This document shows, in pieces, positions 24,723-31,953 of a DNA stretch of 64,000 nucleotides. The translations under genes were made by a program, and so were the position numbers. Each line of letters opens with the position of its first letter. The first letter of the stretch is position 1. The stretch lies in NCBI RefSeq assembly GCF_016758195.1, contig NZ_QYAC01000006.1, forward strand, positions 265,779-329,778. The letters run 5' to 3'. The DNA is from Leucobacter chromiireducens subsp. solipictus. Lineage in GTDB: Bacteria > Actinomycetota > Actinomycetes > Actinomycetales > Microbacteriaceae. The notes beneath the pieces are model-generated. The model saw nothing but the letters and a program-made list of their open reading frames with translations, did no database searches and was not told the DNA's origin.

Positions 24723-25160
24723 TCAGGCGAGTTCGGCCACGGCCGCCGCGATCCGGCGCTCCCGGGTCTCCGGGCGCTTCGCGTCCGCGACGCCGCGCGC
24801 AAGCTCCTTGCGTCGGGTGACCGAGAGCGCATCGAACGCGGCTCGCGCGCCCGGCGCGGCGTCGAGCGCCGCGGCGAGTTCTGGCGGCACCTCCACGGCG
24901 CGTTCGGCGGTGTCGAGCACAACCTCCGCGTCGACCGTGTCGCCGATCTCGACGCCCAGCTCAGCGCGGGCCGCTTTCGAGATGCCGATCAGATTGCGTC
25001 CGCCCATGCGCGCGAGTCGGAGTCGGGCCGTGCGCCCCGCGACCGTCACGCGCACCGCCGCGCGAGCCCCGCCGCCGAGCTCGGACACCTGGGCGTCGCT
25101 GAGTTCCAGGGCGGTGGCGGGACCGACCGGCGCAAGCGTGGCGTGAATGTGCAGGGTCAT
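24723..25160 (-). CDS. DUF1905 / YdeI (OmpD-associated) family protein
   Basis: A 145-residue protein combining an N-terminal DUF1905 barrel (HIHATLAPVGPATALELS ... GGRNLIGISKAARAELGVE, GDTVDAEVVLDTAER) with the C-terminal YdeI-like helical tail (PPELAAALDAAPGARAAFDALS, RRKELARGVADAKRPETRERR). The family is annotated as bacteriocin-protection by distant similarity only. I start it at the ATG at 25160; a longer frame to 25256 would overlap a repeat cluster. Single gene. Confidence 0.85.
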   Translation of the reverse strand: MTLHIHATLAPVGPATALELSDAQVSELGGGARAAVRVTVAGRTARLRLARMGGRNLIGISKAARAELGVEIGDTVDAEVVLDTAERAVEVPPELAAALDAAPGARAAFDALSVTRRKELARGVADAKRPETRERRIAAAVAELA

Positions 25161-25236
25161 GTGGGGAGCGTAGCAGCCACACCGCGGCGCGTGCGCGCGC
25201 CTGGCCTCCCCGGTGCCGCGGCGCCGGCAGGCCTCA

Positions 25237-25316
25237 CGAACGCCGAGGAGATTCACGAACTCGCAGGAGATTTTTCGGGGATCGCCTCATGTTCCCGTGA
25301 ATCTCCTGCGGTTTCG
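25237..25316 (+). repeat. 19-bp repeat cluster with inverted copies
   Basis: Two consecutive 19-mers on the minus strand (25237-25255 and 25256-25274) and one on the plus strand (25298-25316) share the consensus TGAATCTCCTNGGNNTTCG. Because orientations oppose, the cluster can fold into a hairpin. The same unit forms the tandem array at 18404-18460. It lies between two divergent gene starts (YdeI-like and SRAP), so it is not acting only as a terminator. Confidence 0.75.
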
Positions 25317-25388
25317 TGAGCCCGGGTCCTCGCCGCGGGCGCGAGTGCCGCGCCCGCGCACGCGCCGCCCGAGGGGTACAGTGTGGTC

Positions 25389-26021
25389 ATGTGCGCAAGT
25401 TATGGGCTGGGCGGCGGCCCGCATGACCTCGAACTCACCTTCGACCTGCCGCCGATGCACGAGCCCGAGAGCCGTGCCCTGCTTGCCGAGTGGGCGCGCC
25501 AGCACCGCAGCACCGCGCGGATCACGGGCCGCAACGCTCGGAACATGAACCCCCTGATCCATTCGGGATTCGGGGTGCCGAGGGTGGACCTCGCGTGGTG
25601 GTGGCTGCACGTCGGCGGGGCACCCGCGAAGTTCTCCGCGTTCAACGCGCGGGAGGACACCCTGGCGACGAAGTGGCGGGACCCACTGCAGCGCCGGGCG
25701 ATCATCCCCGCGAACTGGTACATCGAAAAGGGGCACACCTTCGCCCTGCCCGGCGACGAGCTGTTCGGGATCGCCGCGATTGTCACCCCGTTCACCCAGG
25801 CCGACGGGAGCACGCTGCTGAGCTACGCGATGGTCACGCGTGCCGCGGAGGCGGAAGCCGCGACCGTGCACCCGCGCATGCCGCTGATCCTGGCCCGCGA
25901 ATCGCACGCCGCGTGGCTCGACCCGCAGCGCCCCGGAGATCGGGCCCTCGTGGCGGAGATGGTCGCCGCGTCGGAGCCCCTCGCCGAGGCCGCGCTGGTG
26001 ATCGCCGAGCCGGCCGCCTGA
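25389..26021 (+). CDS. SOS response-associated peptidase (SRAP/HMCES, YedK-like)
   Basis: A 210-residue SRAP protein that shields abasic sites in single-stranded DNA by forming a covalent link through Cys2. I start it at ATG 25389 because this places Cys second (MCASYG), as the chemistry demands; an in-frame GTG two codons earlier would not. Also present are FNAREDTLATKWRDPLQRRA, IIPANWYIEKG (with the active-site Asn and Glu region), and VHPRMPLIL with the catalytic His. Family members are usually 200-240 residues. No LexA box is evident in the short upstream gap. Confidence 0.9.
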   Translation: MCASYGLGGGPHDLELTFDLPPMHEPESRALLAEWARQHRSTARITGRNARNMNPLIHSGFGVPRVDLAWWWLHVGGAPAKFSAFNAREDTLATKWRDPLQRRAIIPANWYIEKGHTFALPGDELFGIAAIVTPFTQADGSTLLSYAMVTRAAEAEAATVHPRMPLILARESHAAWLDPQRPGDRALVAEMVAASEPLAEAALVIAEPAA

Positions 26022-26070
26022 GCCTGAGCCTGAGCTGGCCGCCTGAGCCGGAGCCGGCCGCCTGAGCCTG

Positions 26071-26150
26071 ATCCGCCCGGCCGTTCCCGGAGCCGCCCGG
26101 CTGTTCCCGGAGCCGCCCGGCTGTTCCCGGAGCCGCCCGGTCGTTCCCGG
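26071..26150 (+). repeat. 20-bp tandem repeat, four copies
   Basis: Four head-to-tail copies of a 20-mer (AGCCGCCCGGCTGTTCCCGG and variants) lie immediately after the SRAP gene, preceded by degenerate GCCTGAGCC repeats from 26022. They contain GTTCCCGG/CCGGGAAC-like half-sites. The period is not a multiple of three and the region is not coding. No function visible. Confidence 0.8.
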
Positions 26151-26243
26151 AGCTCCCCGCCTGCCCGCACCGCACCTCACGGCGATAGTCTGAATCGACA
26201 GGTTTTGTGGGGCGCCGCCCGCGCCCGGGGAAGGACAGTACAC

Positions 26244-27650
26244 ATGGAGCAGGATCAGACAGCGCTCGAGGCGGGCATCCGCGCGACCGTCGCGGAGCAG
26301 TTCCCGCGCACGATGGCAGATCTCGCCGATCTCGTGCGGATTCCGTCGGTGTCGTGGCCCGCGTTCGACGCCGCACACGTGGCGCAGAGCGCCGAGGCGA
26401 TCGCCGCGCTGGTGCGCGAATCCGGCGTGTTCGACGTGGTGGATGTGCGCCGCGCGCCGATCGGCGACACCGATGAGCTGGGGCAGCCCGCCGTGGTGGC
26501 CCGCCGCGAAGCGAAGAATGGCCGGCCGACGGTGCTGCTCTACGCGCACCACGACGTGCAGCCGCCCGGGAAGGACGAGGACTGGGACTCGCCCGCGTTC
26601 GAGCCGACGGAGCGTCACGGCCGGCTGTACGGCCGCGGCGCGGCGGATGACAAGGCCGGCGTGATGTCCCACCTGGGCGCGATCCGCGCGTTTGCGGCGG
26701 CGGCCGAGTCGGCGAACACCGACCTGGACCTCGGGATCGCGCTCTTCATTGAGGGCGAGGAGGAGTGGGCCTCGCAGTCCTTCGGAAACTTCCTGCGCGA
26801 GAACCGTGAGCTGCTCGCCGCGGACGCGATCATTGTCGCGGACTCGAGCAACTGGGACACCGAGACTCCCGCGCTGACGGTCGCCCTGCGCGGGGCGGTC
26901 GCGTTCAACCTGCGGGTGGCCACACTGGATCACGCCTCGCACTCCGGCATGTTCGGCGGGGCGGTGCCGGACGGCATGCTGGCCGCGGTCCGGACGCTGA
27001 ACTCCCTGTGGGATGCCGATGGCGCGGTCGCAGTGCCGGGCCTCGTCACGGCGGATCTCGATCTGCCCGAGTACGGGGAAGACCGGCTGCGTGAGGAGGC
27101 GGGCCTCCTGGACGGCGTGACCTCGATCGGGCGCGGCGAGATCCTCTCGCGGCAGTGGGCGCAGCCCGCGATCACGATCACCGGGATCGACGCGCCGGAC
27201 GTCGCGAACGCCTCGAACACCCTGATCCCCGGGGTGCGCGTGCGGGTGAGCGCGCGGATCGCGCCGGGGCAGGATCCCGCGACGGCCTACGCCGCGATCC
27301 AGGAACACCTGCGCGCGAACGCGCCGTTCGGGGCGCAGCTGAGCTTCGAGGACCCCGACTTTGGTCAGGCGTTCCTCGTGGACACGAGCGGCTGGGCCGT
27401 GTCGGAGGTGCGCGGCGCGATGGCGGACGCGTGGGAGAAGGATCCCGTGGACATCGGCGTGGGCGGCTCGATCCCGTTCATCGCTGAGCTCGTCGAGGAG
27501 TTCCCGGGTGCCCAGATCCTGGTGACCGGCGTGGAGGATCCGGACGGCCGCGCGCACAGCCCGAACGAGTCGTTGCACATCGAGTCGTTCCGCAAGTCGG
27601 TGCTCACCGAGGCCCTGTTCCTGGCACGGCTGAACACGCGGCAGCTCTAG
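26244..27650 (+). CDS. M20-family dipeptidase / metallopeptidase
   Basis: A 468-residue di-zinc peptidase of the M20A type. The metal and catalytic residues are visible: LLYAHHDVQPPG (His and Asp), GRGAADDKAGVM (bridging Asp), EGEEEWAS (general base Glu and metal Glu), VADSSNWD, and a late His in AHSPNESLHIES. The dimerisation insert lies around residues 215-330. The ATG at 26244 has AAGGA eight bases upstream. Such enzymes hydrolyse dipeptides or acylated amino acids in the cytoplasm. Single gene, convergent with mscL across a strong hairpin. Confidence 0.9.
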   Translation: MEQDQTALEAGIRATVAEQFPRTMADLADLVRIPSVSWPAFDAAHVAQSAEAIAALVRESGVFDVVDVRRAPIGDTDELGQPAVVARREAKNGRPTVLLYAHHDVQPPGKDEDWDSPAFEPTERHGRLYGRGAADDKAGVMSHLGAIRAFAAAAESANTDLDLGIALFIEGEEEWASQSFGNFLRENRELLAADAIIVADSSNWDTETPALTVALRGAVAFNLRVATLDHASHSGMFGGAVPDGMLAAVRTLNSLWDADGAVAVPGLVTADLDLPEYGEDRLREEAGLLDGVTSIGRGEILSRQWAQPAITITGIDAPDVANASNTLIPGVRVRVSARIAPGQDPATAYAAIQEHLRANAPFGAQLSFEDPDFGQAFLVDTSGWAVSEVRGAMADAWEKDPVDIGVGGSIPFIAELVEEFPGAQILVTGVEDPDGRAHSPNESLHIESFRKSVLTEALFLARLNTRQL

Positions 27651-27667
27651 GACCCGCGATCGCCGCA

Positions 27668-27712
27668 ACGCACACGGCCCCCGAACCGGTGAGGTTCGGG
27701 GGCCGTGTGCGT
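27668..27712. terminator. Bidirectional hairpin terminator
   Basis: A perfect 19-bp stem (27668-27686 with 27694-27712; inner arm GGCCCCCGAAC) around a 7-nt loop CGGTGAG. It lies between the M20 peptidase stop and the mscL stop, 12-18 bases from each, so it most likely ends both transcripts. Confidence 0.85.
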
Positions 27713-27723
27713 GGGGCGGCGGG

Positions 27724-28188
27724 CTACTCGCGGTGCGCGCCGGGTCCCTCGGAGGAGGCCGGTGCGGCGGGGGCAGCGGGCGCGTGCGGCGCGCGTGCGG
27801 CGGCCTGCTCCCGGAGCAGATCGCGGATCTCGACGAGCAGTTCCTGCTCGGTTTCCACCGCGGGTGCTTCGGGATCTGCAGACTTGGTGGTGGCGTCGCG
27901 GAGTTTGTTCATGGGCATCACGAACACGAAGTAGACGACGGCGGCGACGATCAGGAAGTTCAGGATCGCGCCGATCAGCGCGCCGAAGGCGAGCGAGCCG
28001 CCACCGGGCAGGCCGACGACGAGCGCGCCGTCCAGCGAGTCCGCCTTGAACACCATGCCGATGATCGGGTTGATCAGTGCGTCAACCACCTTCTGGACCA
28101 CGGCGTTGAACGCCGCGCCAATGACGACCGCGACGGCCAGATCGACAACGTTGCCGCGGAGCAAAAACTCCTTGAATCCCTTGAACAT
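27724..28188 (-). CDS. mscL: Large-conductance mechanosensitive channel
   Basis: A 154-residue MscL. It starts MFKGFKEFLLRGNVVDLAVAV with the amphipathic N-helix and first membrane helix, then VQKVVDALINPIIGM, a short extracellular loop, the second helix FGALIGAILNFLIVAAVVYF, and a cytoplasmic helix ending in an Ala/Pro-rich tail. The channel opens under membrane tension to release solutes on osmotic downshock. ATG 28188 has GAGGGAG six bases upstream; a much longer open frame upstream is non-coding. It lies downstream of the UTRA regulator, 79 bp away. Confidence 0.95.
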   Translation of the reverse strand: MFKGFKEFLLRGNVVDLAVAVVIGAAFNAVVQKVVDALINPIIGMVFKADSLDGALVVGLPGGGSLAFGALIGAILNFLIVAAVVYFVFVMPMNKLRDATTKSADPEAPAVETEQELLVEIRDLLREQAAARAPHAPAAPAAPASSEGPGAHRE

Positions 28189-28267
28189 ACGTACTCCCTC
28201 CCTGAAGTGTCTGTGCACTACGTTAGTGGCCGCCGCTGCCGGAGCGCGAGCACGGCGCGCGCGCCGG

Positions 28268-29026
28268 CTATCCCGCGCTGAACTCGCCGCGGGTGAGGGT
28301 GTTGCCCACGCTGGAGGCCTGCACCTGGAACGTGACCGTATCCGGGAGATACCGATCCTCGCCGAATTCGATCGGACGCCCGCCGCTCGTGAAACTCGTG
28401 CGCCGCACGCGCAGGAGCGGGCTGGATCGGCGGACGCCGAGCAGCGCGGCATCGGCGCTCGAGGCGGGCACCGCGTCGATCGCGTGGTCAGCGTGCGCGG
28501 TCGTGATCCCGAACTCGCGCTGCATGACGTCCACGACGGAGGACTCGTCGGCCGGGATCGCGCTGATGTGGGGCATCATCCACTCCGGGTACGCGGTGCG
28601 CTCCAGCATCACAATGCGCCCGTCCAGGGTGCGGGTCCGGGTCACGCGGAGCACCGGACTGCGCGCGGCCACCCGGAGCTTGCGGGCCTCCAGCGCGCTC
28701 GCCGGCCCCGGCTCCGAGGTGTGGACGAGGCCGCCCGGCGTCATCCCCTTGCTCCGCGCCCACTGCGCGAAGGAGCGCAGCTCGACGAAGCTCTGCGTGT
28801 GCAGCGTGGACTGCACGATCCAGCCTGCACCCTGCACCGGCGTCACCATGCCCCGATCCTCGAGGCCGGAAAGCGCGTTACGGACGGTTCCGCGGGCGAC
28901 GCCGTAGCGTTCGGCGAGTTTGGTTTCGGAGGGCAACGCGGTGCCGGCGGCGAACTCGCCGTCCACGATCCGGGCGAGGAGGTCGCGCAGCACCTGCCGG
29001 TGCGAGGTTGCGGGTGAAGTCGTCAC
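28268..29026 (-). CDS. GntR-family regulator with UTRA domain (PhnF/HutC type)
   Basis: A 252-residue regulator: GntR winged helix (RQVLRDLLARIVDGEFAAGT, LPSETKLAERYGVARGTVRNALSGLEDRGMV) followed by a UTRA effector domain (SFVELRSFAQWARSKGM, LRVTRTRTLDGRIVMLERTAYPEWMMP, PLLRVRRTSFTSGGRPIEFGEDRYLPD). It starts with GTG at 29026. It diverges from the HAD-phnDCE operon over a PHO box, so it is likely the specific regulator of that operon, as PhnF is for phnDCE in mycobacteria. The effector is not known. Confidence 0.82.
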   Translation of the reverse strand: MTTSPATSHRQVLRDLLARIVDGEFAAGTALPSETKLAERYGVARGTVRNALSGLEDRGMVTPVQGAGWIVQSTLHTQSFVELRSFAQWARSKGMTPGGLVHTSEPGPASALEARKLRVAARSPVLRVTRTRTLDGRIVMLERTAYPEWMMPHISAIPADESSVVDVMQREFGITTAHADHAIDAVPASSADAALLGVRRSSPLLRVRRTSFTSGGRPIEFGEDRYLPDTVTFQVQASSVGNTLTRGEFSAG

Positions 29027-29119
29027 CCCGCCAGCGTACGGGGCCGGACGGCCGCGCGCGGGCGGGCGGTGGACAGCCGTTCGCAGTTGTCCGCCGCCTG
29101 CGGGCAGCCGCCCCACAGG

Positions 29120-29163
29120 GTTCACCCGGTGTTCACCGATTCGTTCGGTGCTGCTCACCCGGG
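29120..29163 (+). promoter_or_regulatory. PHO box (four 11-nt direct repeat units)
   Basis: Four consecutive 11-nt units: GTTCACCCGGT, GTTCACCGATT, CGTTCGGTGCT and GCTCACCCGGG. Units 1, 2 and 4 fit the GTTCACC pattern of actinobacterial PhoP sites and unit 3 is degenerate. The array ends 17 bases before the HAD gene's GTG. PhoP-P binding under phosphate starvation would activate the HAD-phnDCE genes. The array is read directly; binding is inference. Confidence 0.7.
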
Positions 29164-29180
29164 ACCGCCGTAATGAACGG

Positions 29181-29942
29181 GTGAACATCGCTCCCGCCCC
29201 GCTCATCGCGGTTCCCCCCGCCCACCCTGAACCCCCGCTCGATCCCTCGCGCCTCGCCGTGCTGTGCGACATGGACGGCACGCTGCTCGACACTGAGGCG
29301 ACCTGGCTCGACACGGTCCGCGCGGTCTTCGCCGACTTTGGGATCGCCGCCACCGAGGAGACGATCGCGCGCCTCGAGGGGGCCACCACCGAACAGGCGA
29401 GCGCCCGGATCGTGGCGGCGGTAGCTGAGGCCGCCGCAGACACCCCCGCGTCGGCCCCGGCGGATCCCGCCGCGGTCGCGGCACAGCTCGAGGCCCACTC
29501 GCTCACGGCAATGGAGGGCAATATCCGGTGGTGCCCGGGCGCGGAGGAACTGCTGCGATCCCTGCATGCCGCGGGCGTGCCGCTCGTGCTGGTCACAAGC
29601 TCCACGCGCCGCTGGGTCGAGGCCGCCGCCCGCCACGTCGACTTCTCCCTGTTCGCGCACACCATCAGCGCCGACGACGTGGGCCACACGAAGCCCCACC
29701 CCGAGCCGTACCTCCGCGCGGCCGGACTGCTCGGCCGTGCGCCGTCGGAGTGTGTCGTGTTCGAAGACTCCGAGGTGGGCCTGCGTGCCGCCCTCGCGGC
29801 GGGCTGCACGAGCGTTCTCGTCCGTGCCGACGGCGCGAGCTGGGCCACTCACGCCCACGAGCTGGTGCCGGATCTGCGCGGCGCCGACGCCGCGTGGGTG
29901 CGCACGCTCGCCGAGCGCCACGCACACCCCGCCACCCGCTAA
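29181..29942 (+). CDS. HAD-family phosphatase (beta-phosphoglucomutase-like)
   Basis: A 253-residue HAD hydrolase. Motif I is LCDMDGTLLDTE (nucleophile and acid Asp), the cap follows, motif II is LVTSSTRR, and motifs III/IV are HTKPHPEPYLRAA and VVFEDSEVGLRAALAAG. The DxDGT form with a helical cap is that of sugar-phosphate phosphatases rather than phosphonoacetaldehyde hydrolase, which usually has DxAGT. I start at the GTG 29181; alternatives exist because the first 25 residues are not conserved. It precedes phnD by 52 bp and follows a PHO box, so it probably frees phosphate from small organic esters. Confidence 0.82.
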   Translation: MNIAPAPLIAVPPAHPEPPLDPSRLAVLCDMDGTLLDTEATWLDTVRAVFADFGIAATEETIARLEGATTEQASARIVAAVAEAAADTPASAPADPAAVAAQLEAHSLTAMEGNIRWCPGAEELLRSLHAAGVPLVLVTSSTRRWVEAAARHVDFSLFAHTISADDVGHTKPHPEPYLRAAGLLGRAPSECVVFEDSEVGLRAALAAGCTSVLVRADGASWATHAHELVPDLRGADAAWVRTLAERHAHPATR

Positions 29943-29994
29943 CCATCACCTGCATCGCCGTATTGTTCCGCACCACCCACTGAAAGGTACCCCC

Positions 29995-30948
29995 GTGAAT
30001 TCATCACTCCGCCGCGGCCTCGCGCTCGTCGCAGGTCTGTCCCTCGTCGGCACGCTCGCAGCCTGCTCCCCGGCCGCGGAGTCCGCCGATGCTGGCGCGG
30101 ACAGCACCAGCTCCGCCGCGGGCTTCGCGAAGGACGAGAACACGCTGGTCATGGGCATGGTCCCGGACCAGCAGTCGGTCGAGAGCAACTTTCAGCCGCT
30201 CGTCGACTACATCGCCGCGAAGACGGGCAAGGAGGTCGAGCTCGTGCAGTCGACCGACTACGCCGCGCTCGTCGAGGCCTCGATCGCGGGCCGGATCGAT
30301 ATCGGCAACTTCTCCGGCTTCACCTACGTCGCCGCGACGAACGGTGGCGCCCCGCTCACCCCGATCGGCGTGACCGTGACGAGCGAGGGCGCGGAGCCCG
30401 GCTACGAGTCGCTCACCGTGGTGCCCGCCGGATCCGACATCACGAAGATTGAGGATCTCAAGGGCAAGAAGGTCTGCTTCGTGGATCCCGGCTCGACCTC
30501 CGGCTACCTGTACCCGAGCGCGGAATTGCTGAGCGCCGGACTCGACCCGGAGACCGACGTCACGCCGGTCTTCGCGGGCGGCCACGACGCCTCCGCGCAG
30601 AAGACCGCGCAGGGCGTGGAGTGCGACGCGGGCTTCGCGGAGGACGCGGTCGTCGAGACGACCGGGATCGCCGACGGGCTGTTCGCCGAGGGCGACCTCG
30701 AAGTCATCAACCGGGTGACCGTGCCGGGTGCGCCGCTCGTGATGTCCACGAACCTGCCGGAGGACGTCCAGCAGTCCCTCAAGGACTCGCTCCAGAACAT
30801 CACGATCGATCAGATCGCCGCCGAGGGGATCGAGGTGACGGACGCCTTCACGGCCTTCTTCACGGAGCTCGTCCCCGTCGAAGACTCCTACTACGACAGC
30901 GTGCGCAAGGTCTGCGAAGAGACCGGCGCCGCGCAGTGCCAGCCGTAA
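29995..30948 (+). CDS. phnD: Phosphate/phosphonate-type ABC transporter substrate-binding lipoprotein
   Basis: A 317-residue PhnD-family binding protein. It starts with GTG 29995 behind AAAGG, has a hydrophobic helix and a lipobox LAAC with Cys24, then a Ser/Ala linker. Family features are LVMGMVPDQQSVESNFQPLV, ASIAGRIDIGNFSGFTYV, LKGKKVCFVDPGSTSGYLYP (the Ser/Thr-rich anion pocket) and AGGHDASAQKTAQGVECDAGF. It binds phosphonate, phosphite or phosphate at the cell surface and hands it to PhnE. No C-P lyase genes are in the window, so the ligand may be inorganic phosphate, as shown for mycobacterial PhnDCE. Confidence 0.88.
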   Translation: MNSSLRRGLALVAGLSLVGTLAACSPAAESADAGADSTSSAAGFAKDENTLVMGMVPDQQSVESNFQPLVDYIAAKTGKEVELVQSTDYAALVEASIAGRIDIGNFSGFTYVAATNGGAPLTPIGVTVTSEGAEPGYESLTVVPAGSDITKIEDLKGKKVCFVDPGSTSGYLYPSAELLSAGLDPETDVTPVFAGGHDASAQKTAQGVECDAGFAEDAVVETTGIADGLFAEGDLEVINRVTVPGAPLVMSTNLPEDVQQSLKDSLQNITIDQIAAEGIEVTDAFTAFFTELVPVEDSYYDSVRKVCEETGAAQCQP

Positions 30949-31086
30949 CCCGCGCCTGAGCACCCCGGGGGCCCGACACCGCGCGACGGTGCGGGCCCCC
31001 GGACCCGCCCACGGGACGGCCCCGAGCTCAGCCCCCACCCGACCAGCCCCACCCGACCAGCCCCCGATCTGAGGAGCCGCGATCCC

Positions 31087-31953
31087 ATGTCTGACACCCC
31101 CGCCATTCAGCTCACCGACGTCTCGAAGCAGTACGGACCCACCACGGCCCTTGACGGCGTCTCGCTCAGCGTGGCCGCCGGGGAGATCGTGGTGCTTCTG
31201 GGGCTCTCCGGATCCGGCAAATCCACGCTGCTGCGGCACCTGAACGGCTTGGAGACCGCGAGCGCCGGCGAGGTGCGGGTCTTCGGTTCGCCCCTCGCGG
31301 GCGCACGCGGCCGGCAGCTGCGGGGGATCCGCCGCCGGATCGGCTTCATCTTCCAGCAGTTCGAACTCGTGGGCCCGAGCTCCGTGCTCGAGAACGTGCT
31401 GACGGGCGCGCTCGCCACGCTCCGCGGCCCGCGTCTCGGGCTGCTCAGTTACCCGCGCCGGCTCCGGATCCGCGCGCTCGAGCTGCTGGCTGAGGTGGGG
31501 CTCGAGCACGTCGCGTTCCAGCGCGCGGACACGCTGTCGGGCGGTCAGCAACAGCGGGTCGCGATCGCGCGGGCTCTGATGCAGGATCCGGAGATTCTGC
31601 TCGCCGACGAACCGGTCGCCTCACTCGATCCCGAGTCCGCACAGCAGGTGATGGCCCTGATCCGCGAGATCGCGGAGCGACGCGGCCTCACCGTCGTGTG
31701 CAGTCTGCACCAGGTGGAGCTCGCCCTCGCCTGGGCCGACCGCATCGTCGGGCTGCGGCACGGCGAGGTCGTGCTCGATCTCCCCGCGGTCGCGCTCGAC
31801 GCGGACACCGTGATGCAGGTGTACCGGCAGGTCGCGGTCGACGCGGAGACGATGTCACCCGCGTCGCTGGATCCGCGCGACGTGCTCACCCGCGAGCGCG
31901 CCCGAAACGGCGTGGACCACGCCGCGCGCGAGCTGAGCGGCGCGCACGCGTGA
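31087..31953 (+). CDS. phnC: Phosphonate-type ABC transporter ATP-binding protein
   Basis: A 288-residue ATPase. Walker A is GLSGSGKST, the Q-loop FIFQQFELVG, the signature LSGGQQQRVAIARAL, Walker B LLADEPVASLDP, and the switch SLHQVELAL. The conserved SSVLENVLTGAL and the RIVGLRHGEVV end are typical of PhnC. It lies 138 bp after phnD and overlaps phnE by GTGA. It drives import by the PhnDCE system. Confidence 0.92.
   Translation: MSDTPAIQLTDVSKQYGPTTALDGVSLSVAAGEIVVLLGLSGSGKSTLLRHLNGLETASAGEVRVFGSPLAGARGRQLRGIRRRIGFIFQQFELVGPSSVLENVLTGALATLRGPRLGLLSYPRRLRIRALELLAEVGLEHVAFQRADTLSGGQQQRVAIARALMQDPEILLADEPVASLDPESAQQVMALIREIAERRGLTVVCSLHQVELALAWADRIVGLRHGEVVLDLPAVALDADTVMQVYRQVAVDAETMSPASLDPRDVLTRERARNGVDHAARELSGAHA

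Noticed and set aside
29181..29942. Phosphonoacetaldehyde hydrolase (PhnX)
   Set aside because: The nucleophile motif is DMDGT, not DxAGT, and the cap lacks the Schiff-base Lys pattern I would expect.
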